In this document: piece after piece, positions 1-16,948 of the stretch | How the letters are laid out: each line of letters starts with the position of its first letter | How positions within the stretch are numbered: the stretch's first letter is position 1 | NCBI GenBank assembly: GCA_963693365.1 | Contig: CAVNZM010000005.1 | Span: forward strand, 3,472,001 to 3,536,000 | From: Amoebidium appalachense | Taxonomy: Eukaryota; Ichthyosporea | DNA length: 64,000 nt | Direction of reading: 5' to 3' | The notes under the pieces: generated by a model | The model's input: only the letters and a program-made list of their open reading frames with translations | What the model was told of the DNA's origin: nothing | Databases searched by the model: none | Position numbers and translations under genes: made by a program

Positions 1-605
1 CCCGCCTGCCCACCCACCCGCCCACCCACGCAAATGTGCCCCTCCCACCCTCCCCCGCCCCTGCAGACACGACACAAGCATGAACAGGTACATACATGCA
101 CCCACGGATTACGTGGGCACAAGCAGGCACATGCACGCACACACGTAAAAAAACTGCCCGGGTCCAACGTGGCACATGCACATGTGCGGTGAGGTCGAGG
201 AGGAGCAAACAGAATCTGAAGGGAAACAGTCAAAGAGCAGGTCTACACTACGTGTGGCTGTGTGGGTATTCGGTTTGTGACTGTGTGGTCAAAAATCACT
301 CAAGTACGCCAGTCTAGGTGGATGCAGCTTGTATGTGCACCGGAGTTGAACATTTGCCCCCCCCCCCCCCCCTCCCCCCCTCCCCCCTCCCCCCCCCTCT
401 CCCCCCCCCCCCCCCCCCCCCCAAACACACACACACACCAGCCAGGGATGGGGAGGGAGGGAGGGAGAGAGGGAGGTAGAGACGGAGGGAGGACGGGGGG
501 GAGGGGGGGGGGGAGGCTGTGCAAGAACAATATACCTGTAGATGTTAAGGGAAGTAGGAGGTGGGGGGGAGGGTATTGGGCAAGGCCTTTCGAGATTGTG
601 TGTGT

Positions 606-636
<31 letters not shown>

Positions 637-1177
637 GGGGGGGGAGGGAGGGGGGGGGGGGGGGTTGGGAAGATGCCAAAAGGGAAGAGAGATAAATACA
701 GTGGCCGGGTGTCGGCAGGGAAAAGGAGTCGGAGCAGGTTAGGGATGCAATGGTGTGGTGCTGGGTGAGACAGATGACCTGACACAAGTGCTCGTGTACT
801 TGAAGAATATTGTGGCTGCATGGTGGGTTCAGTTGAGGACTGATGATAAAAGAGGGGAGGAAAGGTAAGAAACGAGAGATGAATGGCTTCTAAAAGGATT
901 GAGCAGAGGAAGTTTCGGAAAGAAATGTAGTGGGCAGAGTTTGGGGGGGGGAGGGGGGGGGGGAGGGGAGGGGGATGTCAGAGGGAGAGGGAGGGAGAGG
1001 GATAGCGGGAGGGAAGAGGAGAGAAGGAGACACCCGGGGGGCCAGGGGGGGGAGAGGGAAAGGAGGGGGGGGGGGGGAGAGGGGGGGGGGGGGGGGGGGG
1101 AGGAGGGGGGGAGAGAAAGAGAGAAAGGGGGAGACAGAACGATAGGTGTGTGTGTGTGCGTGTGTGTGCGTGCGTGC

Positions 1178-1216
<39 letters not shown>

Positions 1217-1626
1217 TGTGTGTGTGTCAAAAGCAGTATTATACATCTGCACGTGTGCATCACCTCAACGCCTCTGTGTGGTGATGTAGGTATATAGATT
1301 CGACAGAAGCAGAATGAGATAAAAAGGCATTCCAATGGCTTGGGGTGAACTGGAATCGTGAAAGGGGGGGAGGCGGGGGAGGGGGAGGGGGAGAAGAGAT
1401 ATACATGTAGAATTGCAGATACAGACACACAGACACAGACACACACAAACACACACAGGCATACATCACACGCACACACACATTCATTCGCGAGCGCACA
1501 CACATACACACCCCCGCCCCTCCCCACCTCCCCCACCTCCCCTCTCTCTCTCACACACACACACACACACCCCTCCCCCTCCCGTCCCCCCAACCCCACC
1601 CACCCACCCCCAACACACGCACACAC
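1..1626. other. Simple-repeat region downstream of PhyH exon 3
   Basis: No exon is recognisable here. The stretch holds a C-tract (about 357-421), G-tracts (about 618-664 and 940-1120), GT runs (about 600-620 and 1147-1225) and CA/C-rich sequence (1425-1625). If the PhyH gene on the minus strand continues inside the window, its next exon should encode the end of the iron-binding segment; I looked for this on the minus strand and did not find it. The long open frames here are translations of homopolymers and dinucleotides. Confidence 0.7.
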
Positions 1627-2872
1627 CCTCATCTGAGTGCCACGGTGTGCATGTGTCAGTGTGCGGTGCCTTGTATATGATCATGTCGAAGTCAAAGGCC
1701 ACATCATCACCCAGCAGTAGCTTGGCCAGGGCAGTCGTGCGCTGGTGGAGAGGCCCATCCGAAAAACCAAGAACAAAATCAGACGGCCACATGATCTGAA
1801 AGGAGGGGGGGGGGGGGGGGGGGGGGGAGGAGGGGAGGGAGGGGGGGGGGGGGGGGGGGGGAGGGGGAAGGAGAAGGGATGGGGGGGGGGGGGGGGGGGG
1901 GGGAGGACAGGGTTAGAATGTGTGACCGAGGACGAAGTATACATTTACGACGGGAAACACCAAACAGATTCTGCAAAACAAACACATGGAGTATATTTCT
2001 CAAGCAGACCCCGTCCTCAGGGGAGGGGGAGGGAGGAGGAAGGGGGGGGGGGGGGGGGGGGGGGGGGGGGATTTGAATGCGTCAAAAAGTACGAAGTACA
2101 CAAGAACAAACGGATAACACGATGCAGAATGCAAGCCATACATAAAGAATATGCATAATAAGCAGAGCCCATCCTCAGGGGGGGCCCACGTCATCCACAG
2201 TACCCGAGTTTTCGACCTATTCACCTCGTTAACGCAACCCAACTCAGATACTGTTTCACGTGAACATGGGTAGGTCACCCGTCTTGATCAGAGACGAGCA
2301 GGGTTGCTTATGCAGGCAAGGGCAGTGGGAAAGGCCGGGGGTTAAAGTTGCAGCAGTAAGCAGAAGCAAGAAAAATATAGATAGGAACTCAGGAGACGGG
2401 GCTTCTAGGAAGCTCCCCCGTCGCTACCTAAGTCGATACTTCCCTGGCTAACATACTACACCAGCTGAAAAGAATTAAGTCCCGAAGGCCGCAGAATTCG
2501 CAATCAGAGGGGAAAATATGAGATTTGACCCACGCCGCAGGGTAGTAACACGCTTACTAGGGCGGAACTTTAACGTCTTCGAACGGAAAGCTATGCCCCC
2601 GGATGTCAGCCGGAAATATGGTATCACCCATTGCTTTGGGCTTGAAAAAAGCCAAATCGATAGTCCGAGTTATGTTACGCCGGCGGGTAACATGCCGCAT
2701 GGGTTCCAAGGGAGCTGTCGCCAACAGAGCGGTGTGAGCATGCGTGCGCATAACGCAATGTGTGAAGTGTGTCTTATAGCTATGAAAGGGGGTATGCAGA
2801 AGTGGATAGATGAAGTGTGTGGAGAGAAAAACAGTACAGAAAAGTAGACACCGGTGTGTGCAACCCCGCACA

Positions 2873-2904
<32 letters not shown>

Positions 2905-2968
2905 AAATAAGCGAAGATTACAGGTAATCAACCAGAACAACCAATGACAAGAAAAACAACAGGCGTCA

Positions 2969-2999
<31 letters not shown>

Positions 3000-3121
3000 A
3001 GGGGGGAGAGTGAGGGTGGGGTGGGGGGGGGGGGGGGGGGGAGGAGGAGGGGGCGGGGAGGGTGAGGAGGGGGGCGGGGAGGGTGAGGAGGGGGAAAGGG
3101 GGGGAGGGGGGGGGGGGAGGG

Positions 3122-3165
<44 letters not shown>

Positions 3166-3703
3166 GAGGATGGGGAGAGGGGGAAAGATGGTGGTGGAGG
3201 GGGGGGGGGGGGGGGAGGGGGGTTGATAGTGATGACTGCAAGGCGGGATGAGGGTGGGATTGGGAAGGCCAGGGGGAAGGGGGGAGAGGGTGGTGCGGAG
3301 GGGGGAGAGTGTGTATGTCAGTGTGTTAGTGTGTGCTGGGGGAGGGTGGGAGGACGGAGGGGAAGGGGGGGGGGGGGGGGGGGAGGGTTGTGTGTGAGTC
3401 TGAGTGCTTGGGAGTGCTCGTGACGCATAGGCAAGACGCATCAGTGAGGGTGTCTGAAAGGGCAAGGGCAAAGTGGCTTAGAGGAAATGCAGGTGATGGA
3501 CACCTGGAAGGGGAGGGGAGGGGGGGGGGGGGGGGGGGGGATTATGAAGGGGGGAGGGGATGGGGGGGGGTGGGGGGGGGGGTTGTTGCAACGTACGAAG
3601 TAGACACCCATGACGGACAACACGATGCAGAGTGCCAACCACACATTAATGTATGCATTATAAGCAGAGAGCATCCTCCGGGGCGAGCGGGGGGAGGGGA
3701 GGG

Positions 3704-3744
<41 letters not shown>

Positions 3745-4311
3745 CAAAACCCCCGGCAAGTTCATAGAGAATAGGCAGAGATATTACCCCACGGGATGAG
3801 CGGATTTGGGGATTTGGGGATTTGGGGGTGGGGGTGGGGGGGGGGGGGGGGGGGGGGTTAGAGTGTGCCACACAAAATGAAGTGCAGAGAGCAAGCGGCG
3901 TAAGCCGAGCCCAACCTCCGGAAGGGTTAGAGCAACCATTTGCCATACTCAAGTTTTCACCGAGAGCCGGAGGGGGGTGGGGGGGAAGGGGGAAGGAGAG
4001 AAGCATTTGGGGGGGGGGGGGGGGGGGGGGGGAGGCAGATAGAGAAAGGTGTGTGTGTGTGTGTGTGCGTGCGTGCACGTGTACGTGCCTGTGTGTATGC
4101 CTGTGTGTCTCTGTTATGGGGGCAGAGAAGGGGTGGGGGTGGGGATTCCGACCAAACAATATCAAGAAAGCCATAAAAGGTGCTCTCCCTCACCTGGCAT
4201 ATGTTCTCAATTGATTTCAGTTTCTGGGCCTCGTTGGAGCCCAAGTCGTGGCGGTGCGTGCTGGTATCAATCTCCCCATTGAGAAGCTTCTCGTAGATGT
4301 CCTGGTACACC

Positions 4312-4387
<76 letters not shown>

Positions 4388-5519
4388 CGCGCGTGAGTGT
4401 GTGAGTGCGTGTGTGTGTGCGTGCGTGAGTGTGTGTGTGTGTGGACGTGTGTGTGTGTGTGTGTGTGTGAATATGTAAGTGTGAGTGTGTGTGTGCGCAC
4501 ACACACAAATGTATGTGTGTGCATGCGGGTCCGTGCATATCTGCGACATGCAAAAATGTTCGTTTGTGCGACGTTACCATGTACCTCTGGGCGCTGGTGG
4601 GTGTGCACACAGTTTGTGTGCATGCAATAGTGAATGTATGCATCTGTGCAAACGGCCAAAAAAAACTCAAGAAGGGATGGGAGTGAGCAAAAGACAATAA
4701 GTACGGACCCATTCAGTACCCCACTTTGCTACACTTTCTGCTCTATCCTGGGGATGCCACGAGGGAAGAAACGGGTGCATGGGTGCCTGGTGGCGGTGGC
4801 GGCAGCCGGGGGAGGGGGGGGGGGGGGGTAGAATGTGCTACGGGTTACGAGCAACACATTCACAACGGGTAAAACAATGCATGATTAGGGAAAAAAAAGC
4901 GGGAAGCTTAAGGGAAGGGGGGGGGGGGGGGGGGAGGGGGGGGAGGGGGGGGGGGGGTGTGCACACGAAGAGGCTGCATCATATATAGAGCCCATCCTTG
5001 AGGGGTTGGAGGGGGGAGGGGCGGGGGGAGGGGGGCGCAAGAAGGGGGAAGAGGGGGGGGGGAAGGGGGGGGGGGGGGGGGAAGCAAGCGGGCGGAAGGG
5101 GGGCGAGGGGGAGGGGGTGTAAAATATGTTATGGGGTACGAAGTACGCATCTGCAACGGACAACGCAGTGCAGAGTGCAAACCACAAAGAGTATGCATAA
5201 TAACCAGATCCCACCCCCAGGGCAGGGCCCAAGTCATTTACAGTATCCGAGTTTCAACCCATTCACCTCCCCAACGAAACCCAACTCAGATACTGTTCAC
5301 ATGGGTGGGTGGGGGAGGGCGGATGACACCCACCGGTATGTTTTCAGCATTCACCACCTCGACAACACGACAGAACCCCTCATTCTCAAAGTCCCTTTTG
5401 AGCTGCTGCACATCTTGTTTCTTCAGCCACTCTTCAACCGACTCAAAGGGGTGAAATTTCACGGGGGGGCCCTTTGGCACGACGGTAACCGTGTGTGTTT
5501 TGACGTGGAAATTGCTCAT
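1627..5519 (-). CDS. Phytanoyl-CoA dioxygenase (PhyH)-like protein, 5' part
   Basis: Three exons join in frame on the minus strand: 5519-5334 (62 codons, ATG at 5519), 4310-4194 (39 codons) and 1795-1627. Donors are GT (5333, 4193, 1626) and acceptors AG. The 157 readable residues match the N-terminal half of PhyH-family Fe(II)/2-oxoglutarate oxygenases: a helix-rich N-terminus, the PLHQR segment (residues 116-120), GDDVAFDFDM (130-139), and TPWHSDE at 151-157. H154 and D156 would be the first two iron ligands. The distal His and the 2-oxoglutarate-binding Arg are not seen. The family hydroxylates fatty acyl-CoA or small metabolites; the substrate cannot be told from this sequence. The last readable codon is split (phase 1), so the gene continues. 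Introns of 1023 and 2398 bp are filled with G/GT simple repeat and R1 copies. Confidence 0.75.
1905..2020 (+). repeat. R1 dispersed repeat, short copy
   Basis: A short degenerate copy of the R1 family. After a G-tract it has GTTAGAATGTG, then GACGAAGTATACAT and, near the end, CCCCGTCCTCAGGGG. These match the order of motifs in the long copy at 2071-2970. It lies in PhyH intron 2, antisense to that gene. Confidence 0.55.
2071..2990 (+). repeat. R1 dispersed repeat, long copy with poly(A) end
   Basis: About 900 bp between a G-tract on the left and a run of more than 20 A at 2970-2992. Marker motifs are TACGAAGTACAC, GATGCAGAATGCAAGCC, GCAGAGCCCATCCTCAGGG and GAGCAGGGTTGCTTATGC. An almost identical copy (about 97% by eye) lies inverted at 55740-56640 and ends at the same CAACAGGCG plus poly(A). 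The A-tail and dispersed copies suggest a retroposed element; no recognisable protein is encoded. A 109-codon frame from 2518 is largely open in both long copies (its counterpart is 87 codons), but I cannot identify it. It sits in PhyH intron 2, antisense. Confidence 0.75.
3589..3700 (+). repeat. R1 dispersed repeat, short copy
   Basis: After a G-tract it shows ACGTACGAAGTAGACACC, ACGATGCAGAGTGCC and GCATCCTCCGGGG in R1 order, then another long G-tract. It is in PhyH intron 2, antisense to the gene. Confidence 0.6.
3857..3965 (+). repeat. R1 dispersed repeat, short diverged copy
   Basis: The sequence starts TTAGAGTGTGCCACAC, has AAATGAAGTGCAGAG, and contains GAGCCCAACCTCCGG and CTCAAGTTTTCACC, the diverged equivalents of R1 motifs. 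A G-tract precedes it. It lies in PhyH intron 2. Confidence 0.45.
4314..4380 (+). repeat. (GT)n microsatellite next to PhyH exon 2 acceptor
   Basis: About 33 GT units read on the plus strand. On the coding (minus) strand this is (CA)n, and it runs directly into the AAAG acceptor of PhyH exon 2, in the place of a normal polypyrimidine tract. Confidence 0.9.
4828..5010 (+). repeat. R1 dispersed repeat fragments
   Basis: Two short R1-like pieces separated by G-tracts. The first (4828-4900) has TAGAATGTGCTACGGGTTACGAG and AAAACAATGCATGATTA; the second (about 4968-5010) has GAGCCCATCCTTGAGGGG. They lie in PhyH intron 1. Confidence 0.4.
5119..5310 (+). repeat. R1 dispersed repeat, medium copy
   Basis: About 190 bp with good conservation: GGGTACGAAGTACGCATC, AACGCAGTGCAGAGTGCAAACC, AGAGTATGCATAATAACCAG, CAGTATCCGAGTTTC and CAACTCAGATACTGTTCACATGGGT. 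It ends just beside PhyH exon 1 in intron 1, antisense to the gene. Confidence 0.7.
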
Positions 5520-5885
5520 TCTCTAAGGGGATTGAGGTTGGAGGTGGAGGTGAGTCCGGACGGAGGTTGATGACTACAGCTGTTGCTGTGGTGTGTTTGT
5601 GTGTGTGTGGGGGGGGGGGGGAAGGAGGGGGGAAGAGGGGGGGGGACGGGAAGGAAGGGGGAGGTGAGGTGGGTGTTTGTGTCTACAAGATAGACAAGAT
5701 AAGTAAACGTGAGAAGTGGAGGGGGATGGGTGGGGGAGGGGCAGGGGGCGGGGGGTGCTTGCGGAAGGGAATGTGGGGGGAGGGAGGGTGTAGGAAGGGG
5801 GAGGGGGGGAGGGGGGGGGGGGGAGGGCTGTATATCTGTGTGTGTGTGCGTACGTGTGGGGGTGCGCTCACGCGCACGCGGAAGT

Positions 5886-5916
<31 letters not shown>

Positions 5917-5939
5917 GGAGGGGGTTGCATATGCAAGCT

Positions 5940-5973
<34 letters not shown>

Positions 5974-7478
5974 CGCGCGTGCGCACGCGCGCGCGTGTGT
6001 GTGTGTGCGTGCGTGCATGTGAGTATTCTGTGTGCTCACTTGAGCCACTTCACTTGGCAGAAAGTGCAGTCCCATGTCGGATGACAAACTACGACGTCGA
6101 TTTCCCTGCCGTGCCGCTAAAAAAAAAAACGCACACACACACACTCCTTCTCTCTCTTCAGGCCTCTCATATCTCTCTTTCACCCTCTCTCTGTCCTATC
6201 CCAACAACCCTCATCTCCTTTTCCGAGCTGATAACATCCTCACACACACAACACACTCTTGTGCTCTTTTTGTCCCTTTTGCTAACGGCCATCCACAAAA
6301 ACACATACATCCACCTCCTTATTCACCTTTCCACGTCTACCCTCCCATCCAAAAGTGCCTTAGACCTTGGCCCGTCCCTTCCATTCCCCTTTCTGGTGCC
6401 AGCAAAAACCTCACCTCAGAATACTGTTCATTTTACCGCCACTAGAACCATGAGATCATGTTTCAAACTTCCTTTTCTTTTTCCTACAGTAAGGCAGCAC
6501 GGTTTGGTTTGAAGGGACGCAAAGACGTGAACAGACACATGTGCGCAACAAGGGCTGAAAACCTGTTTCGACGTAGATTAATAGAGCTTGAACCTGGGTA
6601 ACAACCGCTTTGGACAGTAGGTCACACTATGTAGTTTGACTCTTCGCCACCAACGAATCTGTCACTATTGTTCGCGCACAAAACCTTTTTAGGGATACTC
6701 TATCACGTGCCCACGGTGTTTATGTTTAGAGAGGTGGAAAGATCGTGCAAGCTCAAACCCAAAAACTGACATCACAAGGTGCAAACATACCTTTAAGGCA
6801 ACAAATATGCCGGCTGTGAGTTCTCGAAAAGTATCTCTCAGTCTTTTTTTTTTTTTTTGTTAAATCCACAGTCCACCAGTGGCTAGTAAAAAAAAAAAAC
6901 TCAAACCCTGGTCGCTCTTCTCTTGCTTTTAGCTCTATATACTCCAGATCCGAGCCCCTACTACATGATGGTACCCTAGGCTAGAAAATGCAGCCCTCTT
7001 GAATCCTGTGGCTTTTGACAGTTTGAGCCTCGAATTGATAGCAATATATTAGCGATCCATTCTCCAGAACAACAAATGCTCCGATTGGTTAGGTGCGCAT
7101 CCAAAGCATCATACGATTGGCTTGGAGAGTATCATAGCTGAGCCCCCTGTGTGTATACATGTAAGCTTGAATTCGCGAACGGGAAAAAACTCCCGGGCAC
7201 CGCGATGTACTCAGTATGGCATATTTGGAATGGCAGCACTCTATTAGCACTCCACACTTACCACATTCAAACTGTACACCAGTACAGGCACATACAGTAT
7301 ACACTACACACAAGCGAACGCGGTGTATAGACACAGACAATCACTAGTCACAGTTTCACATACTGCTGCGACCTAACCCACACATTCCATACACACACAC
7401 GCCAGGTGGAAACCACACATTTGTAAATTTACCTGCATACACATACATATACAAGGTATTACACGCAAACACAATTCA
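5520..7478. other. Intergenic; G/GT-rich then unique sequence, no gene seen
   Basis: Positions 5600-6030 are G-tracts with GT/GC alternations upstream of the PhyH start. Positions 6040-7478 are largely unique sequence with short A and T runs (about 6120, 6845 and 6890). No open frame here resembles a protein, and no tRNA-like structure was recognised. The PhyH promoter should be in the first few hundred bases, but no core element stands out. Confidence 0.6.
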
Positions 7479-7479
7479 A

Positions 7480-7815
<336 letters not shown>

Positions 7816-10554
7816 ACGCAACCACCCGCACGCAAGCACGCACTCAGGCACGCATGCTTGCACGCATGCACGCACACACGCACGCACGCACACGCACAAA
7901 CAGCGCCCGCACGCATGTACGCACACCCACCTGTGACCGGATCCACATGTGAACACACACACAGAACACACACCGGCACAAACACGCTGGCACTTGCACA
8001 CGCGAGCACAACGGCGCACCCACCTGCACACACCCACGCCCCTCATATTTTGGTATGTAGGTGGGGGGGGAGGGGGGGGAGGGCGTTGGGGGAGGGGTGG
8101 GGGGGAGGGGGAGGGGGAGGGGAGAGGGGGGAGGGATGGGCTGACGGGGGGGGGGGGGGGGGGGGGGGGGGGGGCTGTTACGATTGGGGCTTTCAGACTC
8201 ACGTGGGATGGGGAAGGAAGGCAGAGACGGGGATCCATAGGGAGAGATGTGGAGGGAGAGGGAGGGGGGGGGGGGGGGGGGGGGAAGGGGGGCACGAGGG
8301 GGAGTGACTGCTGAGATGCCCCCAACCCCACTGTTCTTTTCATGCAGCCCATTTCGTGAAACATATCCACTGATTTTCGGACCGCAGTTAGTTTGGTGAA
8401 ATGCAGTCCATGGGGAACATCTAGATTGAACCAGGTGGCCCAGTGGAATTTGCCCCCCCTAGGCCTATGTATGACCTTGGCAGCCAGAGATGGGGCTGTG
8501 GACTTGAAACGGATAAAATAAATGAAGAATACGCAAGAACCGGGTTTTGTTTGTGTGTAAATTTCTCCCTACAACAATCCCCACACCCTAAAACCCTCCC
8601 TCCCGCCCTCTCCCCCCTCCCCCTCCACCCCCCCCCTCCCCCCCGCCCCCCCCCCCAAAAAAAAAGAAAAAAAAAAAAGCATTTTCAAATCAAGCCCATA
8701 CTGCCACCCCATGGGCTCTTACACAAGTCCTTCCGTGTGTGATTCCTCTATTCCATTCCGGATAGAACATTTTACGTTTCCCCCCCAATCCCACTGCCCG
8801 TCACCCTCCCCCTCTCCCGATCCCCACCCCCACCCCCATCCTTCCTCCTCCCCCTCCCCCCTCCCCTCGCCTCCTCTCTCTCTCTCTCTCTCTCTCTCCC
8901 CCTCCCCCCCCCCCCCTCCCCCCCCCCAAAAGGCCCCCAACCCACATGGCCAATTTCCCTGGGCTTCGAGTGTGGGTGCTGTAGCACACAAGCAACCGAG
9001 CGCATGTGCTTCTGTGGGACGGTGTGTGTGCATATTGCGTGTCTGTTTTTTGTATTTGTGCGTGTGTGTCTGAATTTGTTTTTTTTTAATTAGATGGAGT
9101 AATCAATGACGGCACAGGCTGGTGATAGAAAAATTAAATATGGGTGTAGGTGCCACGGTATTTGTCTGTCTGTGCCTGTTAAGCACTGAAGCCTTTGTAT
9201 ATGTGCTGTGTATGGGTGTATGGATGTAGATGGATTTAAGGTAAACAGCGTGTGGGTGGATGGGTGGGCAGGTGAGTTGGTGGTGTGCACCCCTTTAAAC
9301 TTGTGACCTGTATCTGTGGGTATGAATTTTGGTTGGATTTAATCAGCCCGTGGTTGTGAAGAAAAGGAGCCTTTTATTTGTCAATGAGGGTGTGGGGTTG
9401 GTTAAGTGGAGTTTTTATTATTGTTATTCTTTTTTTTTTTTTGCGGGGGGGGGGGGGGGGGGGGGGGGGAGTGGGAGGGGGGGGGGGGGGGGGGGAGGAG
9501 AGGGGAGAGACGGTGAGGGGTGAGGGGGGAATGGATGGTGGGAGGGAAGGCGTTTTGGGGGGGAGGGGGGGAGGGGGGGGGGGGGGGATGTTAAGGGTGC
9601 AGAAGGGCCCAAGGATTGTTATTTTGGGAACTCGAGGGAGAGATATACGAGGCTGTACAGATAGACGGTGGGTGGTTGTTCTTTTTCCAACTCTGTTTTT
9701 GGTAACTTACAATGAGGAGATGGGTGAAAATCATGTTGCTTTAAGATGAAGGATTAAAGAAACGCAACTGCTGGTTGAACTAATCACAGAGAACACCAAC
9801 ATGATAACACAGGCATCTTTCTAATAAAAAAACAAAAAAAATTACGTTTCTCCAGCTTTGTAATTGGACAGATAAAGTATTTAGCAATCATATCTGGGGC
9901 GACCTTTAAACATGACACATGGGAGGCTGTGCCCCACAAGGGCAGGATCGGCTAAGGGCTGACTGCCCTTGTGAATGTGTCAGTGCTAAGACACACATGT
10001 ACAGGCATAGGTTAAACGGGCCACACAATAATTGTGACCGAATTATGTGTAGGAACACGTTTATCCGATTGATTGCGGGACAGATCGTTCAATGATAACG
10101 ATACGATATAAAAGGGTCGTGCATATTCTTCGACTCCACGCATCACGTGCATGGTGTAGGTTGACACGAAAGGGTGTGTGACTTGCCCCCCCCCCCCCCC
10201 CCTCCCCCTTCTCCCCCCCCCCCCCCACCCACCCACCAACACCACCCACCCAACCCAACACACACAAAACATGCGCACACACAAACACACACACACCCCC
10301 CAACCCTTCACACATACCGGATGCTAAATCCTGATTCCTCTGGCTATTTCGGAATTACTTGTGGTTCTACCTAAATTGGAAGCAATCTGGTAATCGGTTT
10401 TACAACATCTGCTCGGTGCTAAAATTCCTGGCCACTTAGTTATATCACTGTGGCGTCTCTCCTTTGAAGGGGAAGTCGGATGAAGAGTTTGACGTACGAA
10501 GTCTGAGTATTCCAATGAAGGCAATCTACGTGCATGCACTACCTGCATACACGA
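7816..10554. other. Repeat-rich intergenic region, no gene seen
   Basis: It contains CA-rich sequence to about 8040, G-tracts (8060-8310), a C-tract plus A-run (8580-8678), C and CT tracts (8780-8930), a T-run plus G-tracts (9428-9590) and C/CA tracts (10187-10310). The unique stretches 8320-8570, 8940-9430 and 9600-10170 carry no frame that looks like protein. Confidence 0.6.
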
Positions 10555-15470
<4,916 letters not shown>

Positions 15471-16910
15471 CTAGGCCCCGCAGGGCAGGCGGTGGTCGGT
15501 GATGCCCATAAAGTCTGCCCATTTCTTGGAGAGAGTGGGCACTGGCCCCAACTCATTGCACTCGTCTTCCGCTGCCTTCTGCAGAGCCTTGATGTCGTCC
15601 CCGGCAGAACTTTCCAGAGCATCGATGAAGTGAGCAATGGCACTGTCTGCCACGTGAGCACGCATTATTGTCTCCTCGGTGATTGGCTTCTTGGGCGACT
15701 TGAATTTCTGGATGAGGTCGATGGGCACGGCCACCTTTTCTTTTCCGGATGGAGTGGTAATGGCCGTGGAAACTTGCCCAGCTTCCATGTCTACAGCAAT
15801 CGCAGAATCAGCTGACATCTGCGCAGCGCCTTCTATGATTGGCTCCTGCATAGCAACGGCTGATCTAGCGCTAGATATAGGCACCCAGGGAATGGTGTAG
15901 GGGCATGCAGCCATTGTCTGGGCATATGTTGTACGGTCAAGGGCGTCCGAGGCATAGGTGTAGCCGAGGGCAGCAATGTTGTTGACACTGCGGGGGGTCA
16001 GAGTGGTGGGGAAGGTGGGCATGGGGTCGTCAAAGCCGTGCCGCATGCTCACACTGTTGGTTGTGTACACGTCACTGGTGATGGGCCCGTTGGTCACACG
16101 GTCGTGGCCGTGGCAGGCCTGTGAGGAGGGGGGGAGGGGTGTGTGCGTGTGTGTTTGTGTAGGGGGGGGGGGGAGGGGGGGGAGGGGGAGGGGGGTAGGG
16201 GGAGGGGGGAGGGGGGGGGGGGGAGGAGTTAGTATGCTGACCTTATCCGCACAGGATCATACAGTTCGGTGCATGCTTGAGTTCCTGTTAGCATATCACT
16301 CTTAGCTCTGTCAAGACTGCACTTTATAGTTAGATTGCTGCAGTCTGGTACGGCACCGACGAATTCGTGTGTGCATGTGCTGTACAAGTGTATCACATTT
16401 TTTCCTGTGTTTTACAAGTGTATCACATTTTTTCCGGCATGCATTTTGAACACCCACCTGCCAAGTTGCTGCCATCTTGTCGACAAATGCATGGTGCAGG
16501 AAGAAGATTGGATCCCACGGCGACCATCTGATGTCGTTCATGGTGCCGCTGCGCCCCCCAGTGTTGACGTGGATCTGGCCGTGCCAGTTCTTGTTCCAGT
16601 CAATGTAGTCGCCAAACGCAGCTGTGCGCACAGTGAAATCCGCAAACTCGGCAGGCCCAAGTGTCCGCCAACCAACACCGAATGGACGAGTAACACAGCG
16701 GTTGCCGTTGTAGCGGTAGCGGCCAATGAAATTGTCCATAAAGCACTGAGAACCTGGGGTGAACAAACGGGTAAATGGTGGGTGAAAAACCGATTTGAAG
16801 TATTCACGTGTACCCATCATTAATGAGATGAATGTTCATATCATGTGACATATGCTTATCTAGCAAGATATGGTATCCCCCCCCCCCCCCCCTCTCTCTC
16901 TTTCTCTCTA

Positions 16911-16948
<38 letters not shown>

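Noticed and set aside
1260-1360. Minus-strand segment after a CCAG acceptor tested as PhyH exon 4
   Set aside because: In the required phase it does not encode the AYW or NGC..PGSH motifs expected next in the family.
2518-2847. 109-codon frame in the long R1 copy, partly shared (87 codons) by the inverted copy, considered as a gene
   Set aside because: The two copies are so similar that shared openness is not evidence of selection, the frame ends differ, and no domain is recognisable. Kept only as a note under R1.
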